Source: Acidobacteriota bacterium (lineage in GTDB: Bacteria > Acidobacteriota > Terriglobia > UBA7540). Taken from it: a DNA stretch of 9,951 bases. The notes beneath the pieces were generated by a model that was not told the DNA's origin, made no database searches, and saw only the letters and a program-made list of their open reading frames with translations. Position 1 is the first letter of the stretch, and each line of letters starts with the position of its first letter. Shown one piece after another: positions 1 to 6,036 of the stretch. Both the position numbers and the translations under genes were made by a program. Where the stretch lies: contig JAKAWN010000250.1 in the NCBI GenBank assembly GCA_021827245.1, forward strand, positions 1 to 9,951. Reading direction: 5' to 3'.

Positions 1-329
1 TCTTCTACCACGCCGGATGTCCGGATATAATCCCACAAATGGTATTTCTTTAAAATAAGAGCATAAATCACTTCGCTTTCAGGAATCCCCTCCTCGTAGC
101 GAACTTCAGCCATCTTGAAGTAAAAGGTCTTGATGGCTTCTTCTGACAATTGCGTTAGCCACCGGCCGAGGTGGCGGTAGACCTCGTAAGACTGGTCGTG
201 GAGCGCGCGGTCTGAGAGATCGTGCATCGACGGTGTCTTTGAGTTTGATTTGAGATCCTGGATTACGCCCCTTGTAAGCTCTTCAGCATGATTTTCAATC
301 ATGTGAACGAGCTTCGATGATAGTAGCAT
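1..329 (-). CDS. RsbRD N-terminal domain protein (partial, C-terminus outside window)
   Basis: An open frame on the minus strand starts at the ATG at 329-327 and stays open for 109 codons to the window edge, so only the N-terminal part is visible. The product begins MLLSSKLVHMIENHAEELTR and continues with a highly charged, helical sequence containing TPSMHDLSD, YRHLGRWL and an EGIPESEVIYAL segment. This order (helix with HAEEL, then TPS..LSD, then a four-helix pattern ending in GIP.SEV..AL) matches the RsbRD_N family. That family is the N-terminal sensing domain of RsbR-type stressosome co-antagonists and of some histidine kinases. An AGGTGA Shine-Dalgarno sits 9 nt before the ATG. No output domain (STAS, kinase) lies inside the window, so the protein could be a stand-alone RsbRD_N protein or the front of a kinase. 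Family call is from pattern memory, not from a search. Confidence 0.75.
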   Translation of the reverse strand, partial: MLLSSKLVHMIENHAEELTRGVIQDLKSNSKTPSMHDLSDRALHDQSYEVYRHLGRWLTQLSEEAIKTFYFKMAEVRYEEGIPESEVIYALILKKYHLWDYIRTSGVVE

Positions 330-370
330 TTCGATTTTTCACCTGTTATTAAAAGTATTTGCCCCTTTTA

Positions 371-399
371 GCCATATCAGCCCTGGTCTTCGAATTCAA
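371..399 (-). promoter_or_regulatory. Candidate promoter for the RsbRD_N gene
   Basis: Read on the minus strand, TTGAAT (399-394) is followed by a 17-nt spacer and TATGGC (376-371), with a TG one base before the -10 (extended -10, TGATATGGC). It lies about 40 bp upstream of the ATG at 329. Matches to consensus are only partial, and acidobacterial promoters are poorly characterised, so this is a weak call. The rest of the 330-471 gap shows no further structure. Confidence 0.3.
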
Positions 400-471
400 A
401 CAGGCCCGCTCAGCATGGGTTTCCTTTTGCCTCTCTTAATGTGATGCTTTTTCGGTGGCGGATGGAAAGCC

Positions 472-1479
472 GTGTATGGTTTTCGCCGGAGGCGCAAGCA
501 GATCCCCGGAGCGTGCTATATTCAAATCCTGGTGGCTGAAACCTTCAACCTCGTTTCATCTGCAGGCCTCAAATGGGTCGAATGTGAGGCGTTCGCCGGG
601 ATTCCGTGGTTGGTTCATGCGTTCGGCACTCGGCAGGGCGGGGCATTGGCTCCCAAGCCCAGCGGGAAAAATTCAGCGAGGGATTACAACAACGGACCCG
701 CGCTGGCAGGGCAAATGCGCGGTCGCTTTCTCCAGGCGCTCGGCGCGGGGACGTTCCGCCTGGCATCCGTTCGCCAGACGCACTCTACGATTATTTATTG
801 CGTCGCGCAGCGTTCTGCTCGCCACCCTCTCCAATATCACCTTGCGGGAAATCCTTCCACGATGGCCGAGCATTCATCGGGCGCCATTTCGGGCGACGCT
901 CTCCTGTGCGACCATCCGGGAATCCTGCTGACCATCCGGGTGGCCGACTGCATGCCAGTTCTTATCGTCGACCCCGAAAGGCGCGTGATAGCCGCGGTCC
1001 ACGCCGGATGGCGCGGCGCTCTGAACAGGATTATTTCAAAGACGGTGGGTGAAATGCTCAGGGCGTTTGATTCAGCCCCAGGGAATCTGCTGGCGGCTAT
1101 CGGACCCTCGATCCGAGCGTGTTGTTACGAAGTGGGCCAGGAGGTGGTCGACGCTTTCTGCGGGGGCTTTCCGAATGGCGAAGACTTCTTCCGCAAAGTT
1201 CCAGCAACGCCGGAGGAGTCCCGGATGGCATTGCGGTACAAGACACTTTTCGCGTTCCAGGTGCCGCCCGGACATCGGGTCGATGAGCCACCGAAAGTTC
1301 ACCTGGATCTGGCGGCTGTGGCGCGCTACCAGCTCGAGCATGCCGGCGTTCCTCGCGATCACATTCATGTGACCGACTTCTGTACGGCCTGCAGGACGGA
1401 CCTGTTCTACTCCTATCGCAAGGAAGCAAGCTTTGCCGGGCGCATGCTGGCCGTGATCGGAATGCGGCCGCGAACCTAG
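472..1479 (+). CDS. pgeF: Peptidoglycan editing factor PgeF (YfiH/DUF152, Cu-oxidase_4 family)
   Basis: A 335-codon frame from GTG 472 encodes a complete YfiH/LACC1-type protein. The family's metal/active-site triad is visible: His104 in RQTHS, Cys160 in RVADCMPVL and His177 in AVHAGWRG. The usual C-terminal motifs CCYEVG, HLDL and CTACRTDLFYSYR are also present. E. coli YfiH (PgeF) keeps the peptidoglycan stem correct by countering L-Ser use in place of L-Ala; family members also show purine nucleoside and phenol-oxidising activities in vitro. The start is uncertain. GTG 472 has only a weak AG-rich upstream stretch, whereas GTG 532 (residue 21, VAETFNL) lies just after an extended -10-like TGCTATATT at 514-522 and just before the first family-like residues (LKWVECEAFAGIPWLVHAFGTR), which fits a shorter, near-leaderless protein of 315 residues. 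The gene stands alone, convergent with rlmN. Identity is certain; the start is not. Confidence 0.93.
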   Translation: MYGFRRRRKQIPGACYIQILVAETFNLVSSAGLKWVECEAFAGIPWLVHAFGTRQGGALAPKPSGKNSARDYNNGPALAGQMRGRFLQALGAGTFRLASVRQTHSTIIYCVAQRSARHPLQYHLAGNPSTMAEHSSGAISGDALLCDHPGILLTIRVADCMPVLIVDPERRVIAAVHAGWRGALNRIISKTVGEMLRAFDSAPGNLLAAIGPSIRACCYEVGQEVVDAFCGGFPNGEDFFRKVPATPEESRMALRYKTLFAFQVPPGHRVDEPPKVHLDLAAVARYQLEHAGVPRDHIHVTDFCTACRTDLFYSYRKEASFAGRMLAVIGMRPRT

Positions 1480-1510
1480 CAGGGCGGCATTTGCGAGGAT
1501 TCTCTGTGAG

Positions 1511-1663
1511 CTCTGTGTCTTCAAACCTAGAAGGTTGCTGAAAAACCCACTGCCTGAGCCGTAGCGGCGACTTTAGGTCGCCATGTCGTCAGCCTTTTCA
1601 ATCGGTGTATGGCAGCATAAAGCCGCCGCTACACGTTTTTCAGCAACCGGCTCGAACACAGAG
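1511..1663. repeat. MITE-like nested inverted repeat between pgeF and rlmN
   Basis: Perfect 14-bp inverted arms GGTTGCTGAAAAAC (1533-1546) and its complement (1635-1648) bound a 116-bp element. Inside it, GTAGCGGCG (1561-1569) pairs with CGCCGCTAC (1624-1632). A further local hairpin GGCGAC/GTCGCC (1566-1571/1577-1582, loop TTTAG) competes with that pairing. Outside the element, CTCTGTGT (1511-1518) is complementary to ACACAGAG (1656-1663), adding another shell. There is no ORF of note inside. The design (terminal inverted repeat, small size, non-coding, placed between two convergent stop codons) fits a miniature inverted-repeat element. As RNA it would fold into one long hairpin and could end or protect the pgeF transcript. 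No clear target-site duplication flanks the 14-bp arms. Confidence 0.75.
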
Positions 1664-1754
1664 TACACGGAAGTTCTCAGTGCTTTCTGTGTTGAGTCCT
1701 TTACGGCCGCGAAGGGAAAAAAGAAAAGCAGATGAGGAGATCATTTCTCGATGA

Positions 1755-2855
1755 TCAGTACGGCGGTTGCGGCAGCGCAGTTTCAACGGGCACGGTGACG
1801 CTTTCTGTTGCTGCCAGCCGCAACTGCCCGCATGCTGCCATTACGTCCTGTCCGCGCGAAATACGGATATAAGCCGGGACGTCGTGGCTTCGAAGAATCT
1901 CCTGGAACGCCACCACCCGCGCGAGCGGCGAAGGCCGGTACGGCAGCTCGCTTCCGGCATTGAAAGGGATCAGGTTGAGTTTGCACTTGATGCCGCTCAC
2001 CAGCCGCGCCACGCGCCGCGCGTCGTCGTCGGAATCGTTGATCCCATCCAGCAGGACGTACTCAAAGGTCACGTAGTCGCGCGGCCCAAGCGGAAATTCG
2101 CGGCAGGCTTCGAGCAGCTCGCTTAACGGGTATTTCCGGTTGATCGGCATCAGGGCTGATCTCTGTTCGTCGCTCGAGGCGTTCAGAGAGACGGCCAGCT
2201 TGGGCCGCTTCGGCTCCAGAGCCAGTTTGCGGATTTGCGGCACAATGCCGGCGGTGGAAACCGTCATGCGGCGCAGCGCCAGGGCAAATCCGTTGGAGTC
2301 GCTCAGTATCCTGATGGCTTTCATCACCGGACCCAGGTTCAGCAGCGGCTCGCCCATGCCCATAAAAACCAGGTTCACCGGAAAGCCCCCGGCAACCTGC
2401 TGGGCCTCCATGACGGCGGCCACCTGGCCTACAATTTCGCCGGCTGTCAAGTTGCGCTTCACTCCCAGCAGGGCCGTGAAGCAGAATCGGCATCCGACCG
2501 CGCAGCCCACCTGGCTTGAGATGCACAATGTCACCCGGCGATCATCGGGCATATAAACGGTTTCGATCTTTTCGCCGTCCCGGAGCGAGAGCAGGTAGCG
2601 GACTGACCCGTCCCGTGAGGTGGCTTGTGCTTCGATTTGCGGACAATCCACGCGGTAGCGGGAAGCGAGGAGTTGCCGGAAATTCAATGGCAGATCTGTG
2701 CAGCCGCTCAAATCGCGCATCCGGCGGGCGTAGAGATTGCGGAACAGTTGTTTCCCACGGAACCTCGGCTCGCCGCAGCTCGCCGCCAGTTCTTCGAGTT
2801 CCGCTTTGTCGAGCCCGAACACATTTCCTTCCGGGTTCGGGGCAGGTGGTTTCAT
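1755..2855 (-). CDS. rlmN: Dual-specificity 23S rRNA A2503 / tRNA A37 C2-methyltransferase RlmN
   Basis: This 366-residue radical SAM enzyme methylates C2 of adenine 2503 in 23S rRNA and of A37 in some tRNAs, tuning decoding accuracy. The [4Fe-4S] cluster motif is Cys118-x3-Cys122-x2-Cys125 (QVGCAVGCRFC). The GMGEP SAM motif is at 166-170. The methyl-carrying cysteine is Cys342 in MAACGQL, and Cys111 (VTLCISS) is the resolving cysteine; spacing is identical to E. coli C118/C125/C129/C132, with C355 the counterpart of Cys342. The N-terminal helical RNA-recognition part (RFRGKQLFRNLY, DLS..TDLP) is present, so the enzyme should be full length and active. The start is ATG 2855-2853 with only a GAAAG-type ribosome site. 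Past the stop on the minus strand, a weak hairpin (GATCAT/ATGATC, 1739-1756, overlapping the stop codon) is followed by a T-rich stretch and may act as a poor terminator. It is divergent from the TetR gene. Confidence 0.97.
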   Translation of the reverse strand: MKPPAPNPEGNVFGLDKAELEELAASCGEPRFRGKQLFRNLYARRMRDLSGCTDLPLNFRQLLASRYRVDCPQIEAQATSRDGSVRYLLSLRDGEKIETVYMPDDRRVTLCISSQVGCAVGCRFCFTALLGVKRNLTAGEIVGQVAAVMEAQQVAGGFPVNLVFMGMGEPLLNLGPVMKAIRILSDSNGFALALRRMTVSTAGIVPQIRKLALEPKRPKLAVSLNASSDEQRSALMPINRKYPLSELLEACREFPLGPRDYVTFEYVLLDGINDSDDDARRVARLVSGIKCKLNLIPFNAGSELPYRPSPLARVVAFQEILRSHDVPAYIRISRGQDVMAACGQLRLAATESVTVPVETALPQPPY

Positions 2856-2975
2856 AGGCTTTCAGCCACGGTCAGAGTTTTCCTGGCAGCAGGCTTCTCC
2901 ATCACCAGTTCGCTTCTGCAAACATCTGCGCTTTAGCGGTGACGACAGTGTGACGCGAATAATTCGGAGGAAGCA

Positions 2976-3004
2976 TTGACGCCCTATTCAGTATATCTTA
3001 CATT
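2976..3004 (+). promoter_or_regulatory. Candidate sigma70-type promoter of the TetR gene
   Basis: TTGACG (2976-2981) lies 17 bp upstream of TACATT (2999-3004), which puts a transcript start near 3011 and a leader of about 30 nt before ATG 3040. The stretch from 2985 to 3010 is markedly A/T-rich compared with its surroundings. A short palindrome CGAATAATTCG (2956-2966) sits just upstream of the -35 and could be part of an operator, since TetR regulators often control their own promoter, but it is short enough to be chance. Confidence 0.45.
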
Positions 3005-3026
3005 TTATAAGCTTCCCCTTGAACCG

Positions 3027-3034
3027 AGAAAGGA
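3027..3034 (+). promoter_or_regulatory. Ribosome binding site fixing the TetR start
   Basis: AGAAAGGA lies 5 nt before ATG 3040. It favours that ATG over the in-frame TTG at 3019, which lies upstream of this site. Confidence 0.7.
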
Positions 3035-3039
3035 CGCCG

Positions 3040-3657
3040 ATGAGCCCTCGCCAAGTTGACTTTGAGCTTACTGCACGCCGCCGGGACGCCTTGATCAGGG
3101 CGGGTTATGCCGAAATTCTGGAGAAGGGCCTGCACGCCACCACCATCGATTCCGTGGTCGCGCGCGCCAGTTCCAGCAAGGGCGGAGCGCTCCACTATTT
3201 CCATACCAAAGAGGACCTTCTTTACGCCGTTCTGGACTGGCTCCTTTCCGAACTCACCCGGGGCCTGGACCAGGTGGCCGCCAGCCAGGAGTCTCCCCGC
3301 GCGCGCCTGTCCGCCGAGCTCGAACTCCTGTTTCACAGCACCGAAGTCAATCGCAAGCTTTACCTCGTCCTGTTTGATTACGTCACGCTCGGCGCCCGCT
3401 CGGACCGCTTTCGCAAGCTGTTCCGCGATTTCTTTGCCAAATGCCGCAAGCGCGATGCTCACATCATTGCCGAAGGCATCAAGCTGCAAGAGTTTCGCCG
3501 TGTGCGGCCTGAGGACGCCGCGGCAACCATCCGCGCCCTCGTCGACGGCTATTGCTTGCAGTGGCTGATGGATTCCAACGGTGTTTCCGTTGAAACCCTC
3601 CGCGACCGCTGCGGCGCCGTCCTGGGCTCTTACCTGCTGCGTGGCCGGGAATTCTAA
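3040..3657 (+). CDS. TetR/AcrR-family transcriptional regulator
   Basis: A 205-residue protein with the TetR layout. The N-terminal three-helix DNA-binding domain covers roughly residues 12-60 and includes the signature TTIDSVVARASSSKGGALHYF followed by TKEDLL, where the recognition helix and the conserved Y/F-F-x-x-K-x-x-L are clear. A wholly helical ligand-binding and dimerisation domain follows (about 65-200). The C-terminal half (RALVDGYCLQWLMD, then SVETLRDRCGAVL) resembles the BetI-type TetR C-terminal family. Ligand and targets cannot be read from sequence. The adjacent divergent gene is rlmN, a housekeeping gene that is an unlikely sole target; no efflux pump or catabolic gene lies next to it in the window. 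Length is normal for the family. A terminator-like hairpin follows the stop. Confidence 0.93.
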   Translation: MSPRQVDFELTARRRDALIRAGYAEILEKGLHATTIDSVVARASSSKGGALHYFHTKEDLLYAVLDWLLSELTRGLDQVAASQESPRARLSAELELLFHSTEVNRKLYLVLFDYVTLGARSDRFRKLFRDFFAKCRKRDAHIIAEGIKLQEFRRVRPEDAAATIRALVDGYCLQWLMDSNGVSVETLRDRCGAVLGSYLLRGREF

Positions 3658-3710
3658 TGGCGCCTCGCCGCAGCGTCTCCAACTGTAGCCGCGACACCGC
3701 CGGGGCTGGA

Positions 3711-3741
3711 GCAGATCCCGATATTGGGGGTCTGCGTTTCT
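3711..3741 (+). terminator. Hairpin terminator candidate after the TetR gene
   Basis: GCAGATCCC (3711-3719) pairs with GGGGTCTGC (3727-3735) over 9 bp, with one G-U pair and a 7-nt loop. It is followed by GTTTCT. The stem is strong, but the T tract is short and interrupted, so termination may be partial. It lies 54 bp after the TetR stop. Confidence 0.45.
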
Positions 3742-3781
3742 GGAAGGGATTTTTCGCCGGTTCAAGGCGGGCCCAAGTCGT

Positions 3782-3999
3782 AGGCCCGAAGGGCCGATAG
3801 ATTTTAGCCCACGGCGTCAGCCGCATAAGCGTTAACCCAATGGAAAGCGCGTTGATGTCGTGCGGGGGGCGGGGAGCTTGTCAAGGCCCGAAGGGCCGAT
3901 AGATTTTAGCCCCTGGCGCAAGCCAGGGGACGGCAAGCCACCAAAGGCAGCCCAGCCCCGGAGGGGCGAAAGAACGCCGCCTGGCTTCGCGGGTGGCGC
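3782..3999. repeat. REP-like multi-hairpin intergenic element, two copies of a 29-bp block
   Basis: An identical 29-bp block occurs at 3782-3810 and 3884-3912, start to start 102 bp. Each block opens with the hairpin GGCCC-GAA-GGGCC (3783-3795 and 3885-3897), continues through GATAGATTTTAGCCC, and leads into a second hairpin closed by a four-base loop: CGGC-GTCA-GCCG (3812-3823) in copy one and CCCCTGGC-GCAA-GCCAGGGG (3910-3929) in copy two. Copy two goes on to a third hairpin, GCCCC-GGA-GGGGC (3955-3967), and a GC-rich tail to about 3999. The first copy looks like a truncated version of the second. Short ORFs across it on both strands are translations of the repeat and are not believed. Elements of this style are dispersed in many acidobacterial genomes; that is from memory and was not checked here. 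Confidence 0.8.
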
Positions 4000-4028
4000 A
4001 TACGTCGCGTCGTTTGTGATGCATGCAA

Positions 4029-4071
4029 TCAAGCGAATTCGCTTGACTTTCATGGGCTAGTATGGTAGCCT
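4029..4071 (+). promoter_or_regulatory. 18-bp perfect palindrome overlapping a candidate promoter
   Basis: TCAAGCGAATTCGCTTGA (4029-4046) is a perfect 18-bp palindrome with no loop, the form of a dimeric repressor operator. Its right end overlaps a -35 box TTGACT (4043-4048). A 17-bp spacer leads to TAGCCT (4066-4071), preceded by TG at 4063-4064 (extended -10). The -10 itself is poor (three of six to TATAAT). A transcript from here would begin near 4078 and carry a GGAGG ribosome site (4105-4109) and ATG 4121. The ensemble is more than expected of empty spacer, but no regulator is linked to it by sequence. Confidence 0.45.
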
Positions 4072-4120
4072 GTATTAACAGCCCCATGGCGGCGCAAGGT
4101 TGCCGGAGGCTGATAACGCA

Positions 4121-4390
4121 ATGACAATGGGACTAGCTGAAACTGAATCCAAAATCCGGTTGGGTCACAGCCATCGAAATGGCCATTTGGGGTCGCGCGG
4201 CGAAGACAAATGGGACAAAAAAACACGTTTTTTCAAAAACGAACCGGAGAAGTTATTGAAAACAAAGGATCGGGGTCCAAAAACGAACCGGAACGAACCT
4301 AAAAACGAAGCGGAGAAGTTGTTGAAAACATTAGTGTGCATAAAAAACGAACCGAAACGAACCGAAAAACGAACCGGGCCATCTTGTTGA
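4121..4390 (+). CDS. Possible small basic, repeat-rich protein (89 codons), unrecognised
   Basis: ATG 4121, with GGAGG 11 nt upstream, opens an 89-codon frame ending at TGA 4388-4390; an in-frame TTG at 4100 is a less likely start. The first 38 residues (MTMGLAETESKIRLGHSHRN, then GHLGSRGEDKWDKKTRFF) are non-repetitive and soluble-looking. The remainder is lysine-rich, with KNEPEKLLKT, KNEAEKLLKT and KNEPKRTEKR blocks. No domain or signal peptide is recognised. For coding: promoter-like palindrome, ribosome site and open frame in series. Against: the underlying DNA repeat occurs in all three frames (units at 4235, 4301 and 4343 in frame; those at 4279, 4355 and 4365 not), so the array is maintained as DNA rather than as protein. 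The opposite strand is also open across it. It may be a genuine small gene or a repeat that happens to be open. Confidence 0.35.
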   Translation: MTMGLAETESKIRLGHSHRNGHLGSRGEDKWDKKTRFFKNEPEKLLKTKDRGPKTNRNEPKNEAEKLLKTLVCIKNEPKRTEKRTGPSC

Positions 4391-4405
4391 AAACAAACGA
4401 TGGTC
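4235..4405. repeat. A-rich degenerate repeat array built on AAAAACGAACCG
   Basis: The core AAAAACGAACCG appears at 4235-4246, 4279-4290 and 4343-4354. It recurs as AAAAACGAAGCG at 4301-4312, as the shortened AAACGAACCG at 4355-4364, and again complete at 4365-4376. A second module, GGAGAAGTTnTTGAAAACA, follows at 4246-4264 and 4312-4330, with a partial copy CTTGTTGAAAACA at 4383-4395. The first and last units share a tail AACAAAnGATnGG. The full unit is about 44 bp but copies are uneven, so this is not a CRISPR. The plus strand is strongly purine-biased and A-rich in an otherwise GC-rich window. Just upstream, AAAAAAC-AC-GTTTTTT (4218-4233) forms a near-palindrome bordering the array. Confidence 0.8.
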
Positions 4406-4509
4406 AAAAAAGGTCAATCCACAAATATCCTTCAGGTTGAACGTGACTTTCGCCCTCCTTTTCTCTCCCTGCCGCAGACCGGCCGGCAGATTGTTTGAAT
4501 GCTCTGCAG

Positions 4510-4560
4510 CCGGTCCACGACCGGTTACCAGGACCCCCTCCCTCACGAACTCCATTCGTG
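4510..4560 (-). other. Hairpin pair downstream of the oxidoreductase gene
   Basis: CCGGTC-CAC-GACCGG (4510-4524) and CACGAA-CTCCA-TTCGTG (4544-4560) are two perfect 6-bp stems just past the stop of the Gfo/Idh/MocA gene (read on the minus strand, the second lies 8 nt after the stop). Neither is followed by a T tract, so they may stabilise the 3' end rather than terminate. The remainder of 4391-4568 shows no gene. Confidence 0.35.
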
Positions 4561-4568
4561 CGCGCTCC

Positions 4569-5936
4569 TCAGGCGGAAGTGAGCTTGCGCTCAGCGGCAT
4601 TCCACACGGCAAACGCGTTGTTGAAGTACGAATAGTTGGCCATGTGGCAGGCGATGGCGGCGTTATTGCCGAACTCGGGGCCTTCCACCGAAGGCCGCCG
4701 CGTCTTGACCGACTGGAAGAAGTTCCACAGATGGTCCCGGGTGTCGTCGTACTGCGGCGGAGCGTAGTAAGCCGTCGCTTCGATCGGCTGCGCTTCGCCG
4801 GGCGGCGTGTCATGTTCTGCGTGCCATTTCTGGGCGTACGTGCTGGCCATCGGTTCCGGCCAGGCCGGAGTGCACGGGCTGTGGTTCTTGCCGTCCTCGG
4901 GCCAGATCGTAAAACCGCTGGGGTTCTCGATGCCGTGCATTTCCAGAATCCCGCGAGTGCCCAGAAAGCGCCAGACTTCAGACTCGCTGGTGTTGAAGGT
5001 CACGCGCAAGGTGGCGCGGAACTTCGGGTATTCGTAAACGGTCGTCATCACGTCCGGAACGTCGCGGCCATCGTGCCAGCGGAACAGGCCGCCCGCGGTT
5101 GCAGCACGCGCCGGAGGCGCGGTGATGTCCATGGTGTAGTGGATGCCGGTCAGCGAATGGATGAACAGGTCCCCGGGGATTCCCTCGCCGTATGTCCGAA
5201 AGCAGCGCCAGCGCGTGAACCGCTCCTTGGAAAACGGCAGCTTGGGCGCCGGCCCCAGCCATGTTTCCCAGTCCACCGTCTCGGGCGACAGGTTCGGCGG
5301 GATGGTGTAGTCCCAGGCGCCGCAGGGGCTGTTGCGCCCGAGCGTCGATTCGATCAGGCAGACGTCGCCGATCACGCCCTGCCGCAGCAGTTCTCGGGCT
5401 TTCTGATAGACCACCGAGCTCGGTTCCTGGCTTCCCACCTGCACAATGCGGTTGTAGGTCTTAGCTGCTTCGATCATCGAGAATCCCTGTTGCACCTCAT
5501 GAGTCATTGGCTTCTCGACATAGACGTCCTTGCCGGCCTTGCAACAATCCATCACCATGCGATGGTGCCAGTGGTCGGGGACGGGAGCGAGGATGCAGTC
5601 AATGTCCTTGTTGTCCAGCAGGTCCAGGTAACGGCCCGTCGCCTGGATGGGCTTGCCCACAATCTGCTTGGCAAGCTCCTGCCGGCTGGTGTAGAGCTCG
5701 CACACTGCCACGCACTCGACGCCCGGCAGCGTGATGGCCGTTTTCAGCAGGCCTGCGCCCCGCATGCCTACGCCGGCAATGCCAAAGCGCACCGTGTCAC
5801 TGGGCGCAGCCGGGCGCGCTGGCACAGCTCCCGGCGCCGACGCGTCCAGCATGATTGCCTTGCTCGCCAGCATTCCTCCTGTCACACCGGCGGCTCGCCC
5901 CATAAAACCACGACGAGAGATCTTTTTGCTGCCCAT
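4569..5936 (-). CDS. Tat-exported Gfo/Idh/MocA-family oxidoreductase
   Basis: A 455-residue NAD(P)-dependent oxidoreductase of the glucose-fructose oxidoreductase / inositol dehydrogenase / MocA class, which acts on sugars or sugar derivatives. The N-terminus MGSKKISRRGFMGRAAG carries a twin-arginine motif followed by a hydrophobic, Ala/Gly-rich stretch to about residue 40, so it is probably exported folded with its cofactor by Tat. The Rossmann domain follows: FGIAGVGMRGAG (51-62, GxGxxG), acidic end of beta-2 at CELY, and the family EKP motif with catalytic-type Lys142. The C-terminal substrate domain contains GDLFIHSL (255-262, with His260 in the usual active-site position) and GILEMHG. 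The substrate is unknown; similar secreted proteins are abundant in soil bacteria. The start is ATG 5936 because GGAGGA lies 7 nt upstream; a TTG at 5984 in frame would disrupt the Tat signal. Same strand as the glycosyltransferase 100 bp upstream. Confidence 0.93.
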   Translation of the reverse strand: MGSKKISRRGFMGRAAGVTGGMLASKAIMLDASAPGAVPARPAAPSDTVRFGIAGVGMRGAGLLKTAITLPGVECVAVCELYTSRQELAKQIVGKPIQATGRYLDLLDNKDIDCILAPVPDHWHHRMVMDCCKAGKDVYVEKPMTHEVQQGFSMIEAAKTYNRIVQVGSQEPSSVVYQKARELLRQGVIGDVCLIESTLGRNSPCGAWDYTIPPNLSPETVDWETWLGPAPKLPFSKERFTRWRCFRTYGEGIPGDLFIHSLTGIHYTMDITAPPARAATAGGLFRWHDGRDVPDVMTTVYEYPKFRATLRVTFNTSESEVWRFLGTRGILEMHGIENPSGFTIWPEDGKNHSPCTPAWPEPMASTYAQKWHAEHDTPPGEAQPIEATAYYAPPQYDDTRDHLWNFFQSVKTRRPSVEGPEFGNNAAIACHMANYSYFNNAFAVWNAAERKLTSA

Positions 5937-5943
5937 CTGGATT

Positions 5944-5949
5944 TCCTCC
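5944..5949 (-). promoter_or_regulatory. Ribosome binding site fixing the oxidoreductase start
   Basis: GGAGGA on the minus strand, 7 nt before ATG 5936-5934. It selects this start over the upstream in-frame TTG at 5984 and places the twin-arginine motif at residues 8-9. Confidence 0.85.
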
Positions 5950-6036
5950 CCTATAAAAACGAGAATGATGTCTTGCCCCTGCAATCTAAACGCGGCACGA
6001 GTTTATCGCCTTCAAACCTGGCACGCAATCGTTTCT

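Noticed and set aside
2998..3765. Minus-strand open frame of 255 codons covering the TetR gene
   Set aside because: Antisense shadow: the opposite strand has a clear TetR helix-turn-helix, ribosome site and promoter, and this frame shows no domain.
3782..3912. CRISPR array
   Set aside because: Only two copies of the 29-bp block, 102 bp apart, followed by different sequence, with no cas genes; hairpins fit a REP-like element.
3832..4087. Short ORFs of about 66-73 codons on both strands
   Set aside because: They translate the REP-like hairpin repeat; open on both strands because of composition, with no sign of selection as protein.
4218..4233. Rho-independent terminator at A7-CAC-GT6
   Set aside because: Arms of seven bases are nearly all A-T with a 2-nt centre, too short a loop and too weak a stem for a terminator.
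4235..4405. CRISPR or origin iterons in the A-rich array
   Set aside because: Units are irregular in length and spacing, some abut directly, and there is no replication or cas gene nearby.
4165..4407. Minus-strand 80-codon frame rich in Phe and Ser through the A-rich array
   Set aside because: It has no ribosome site and is the complement of the A-rich repeat; the plus strand has better start signals.
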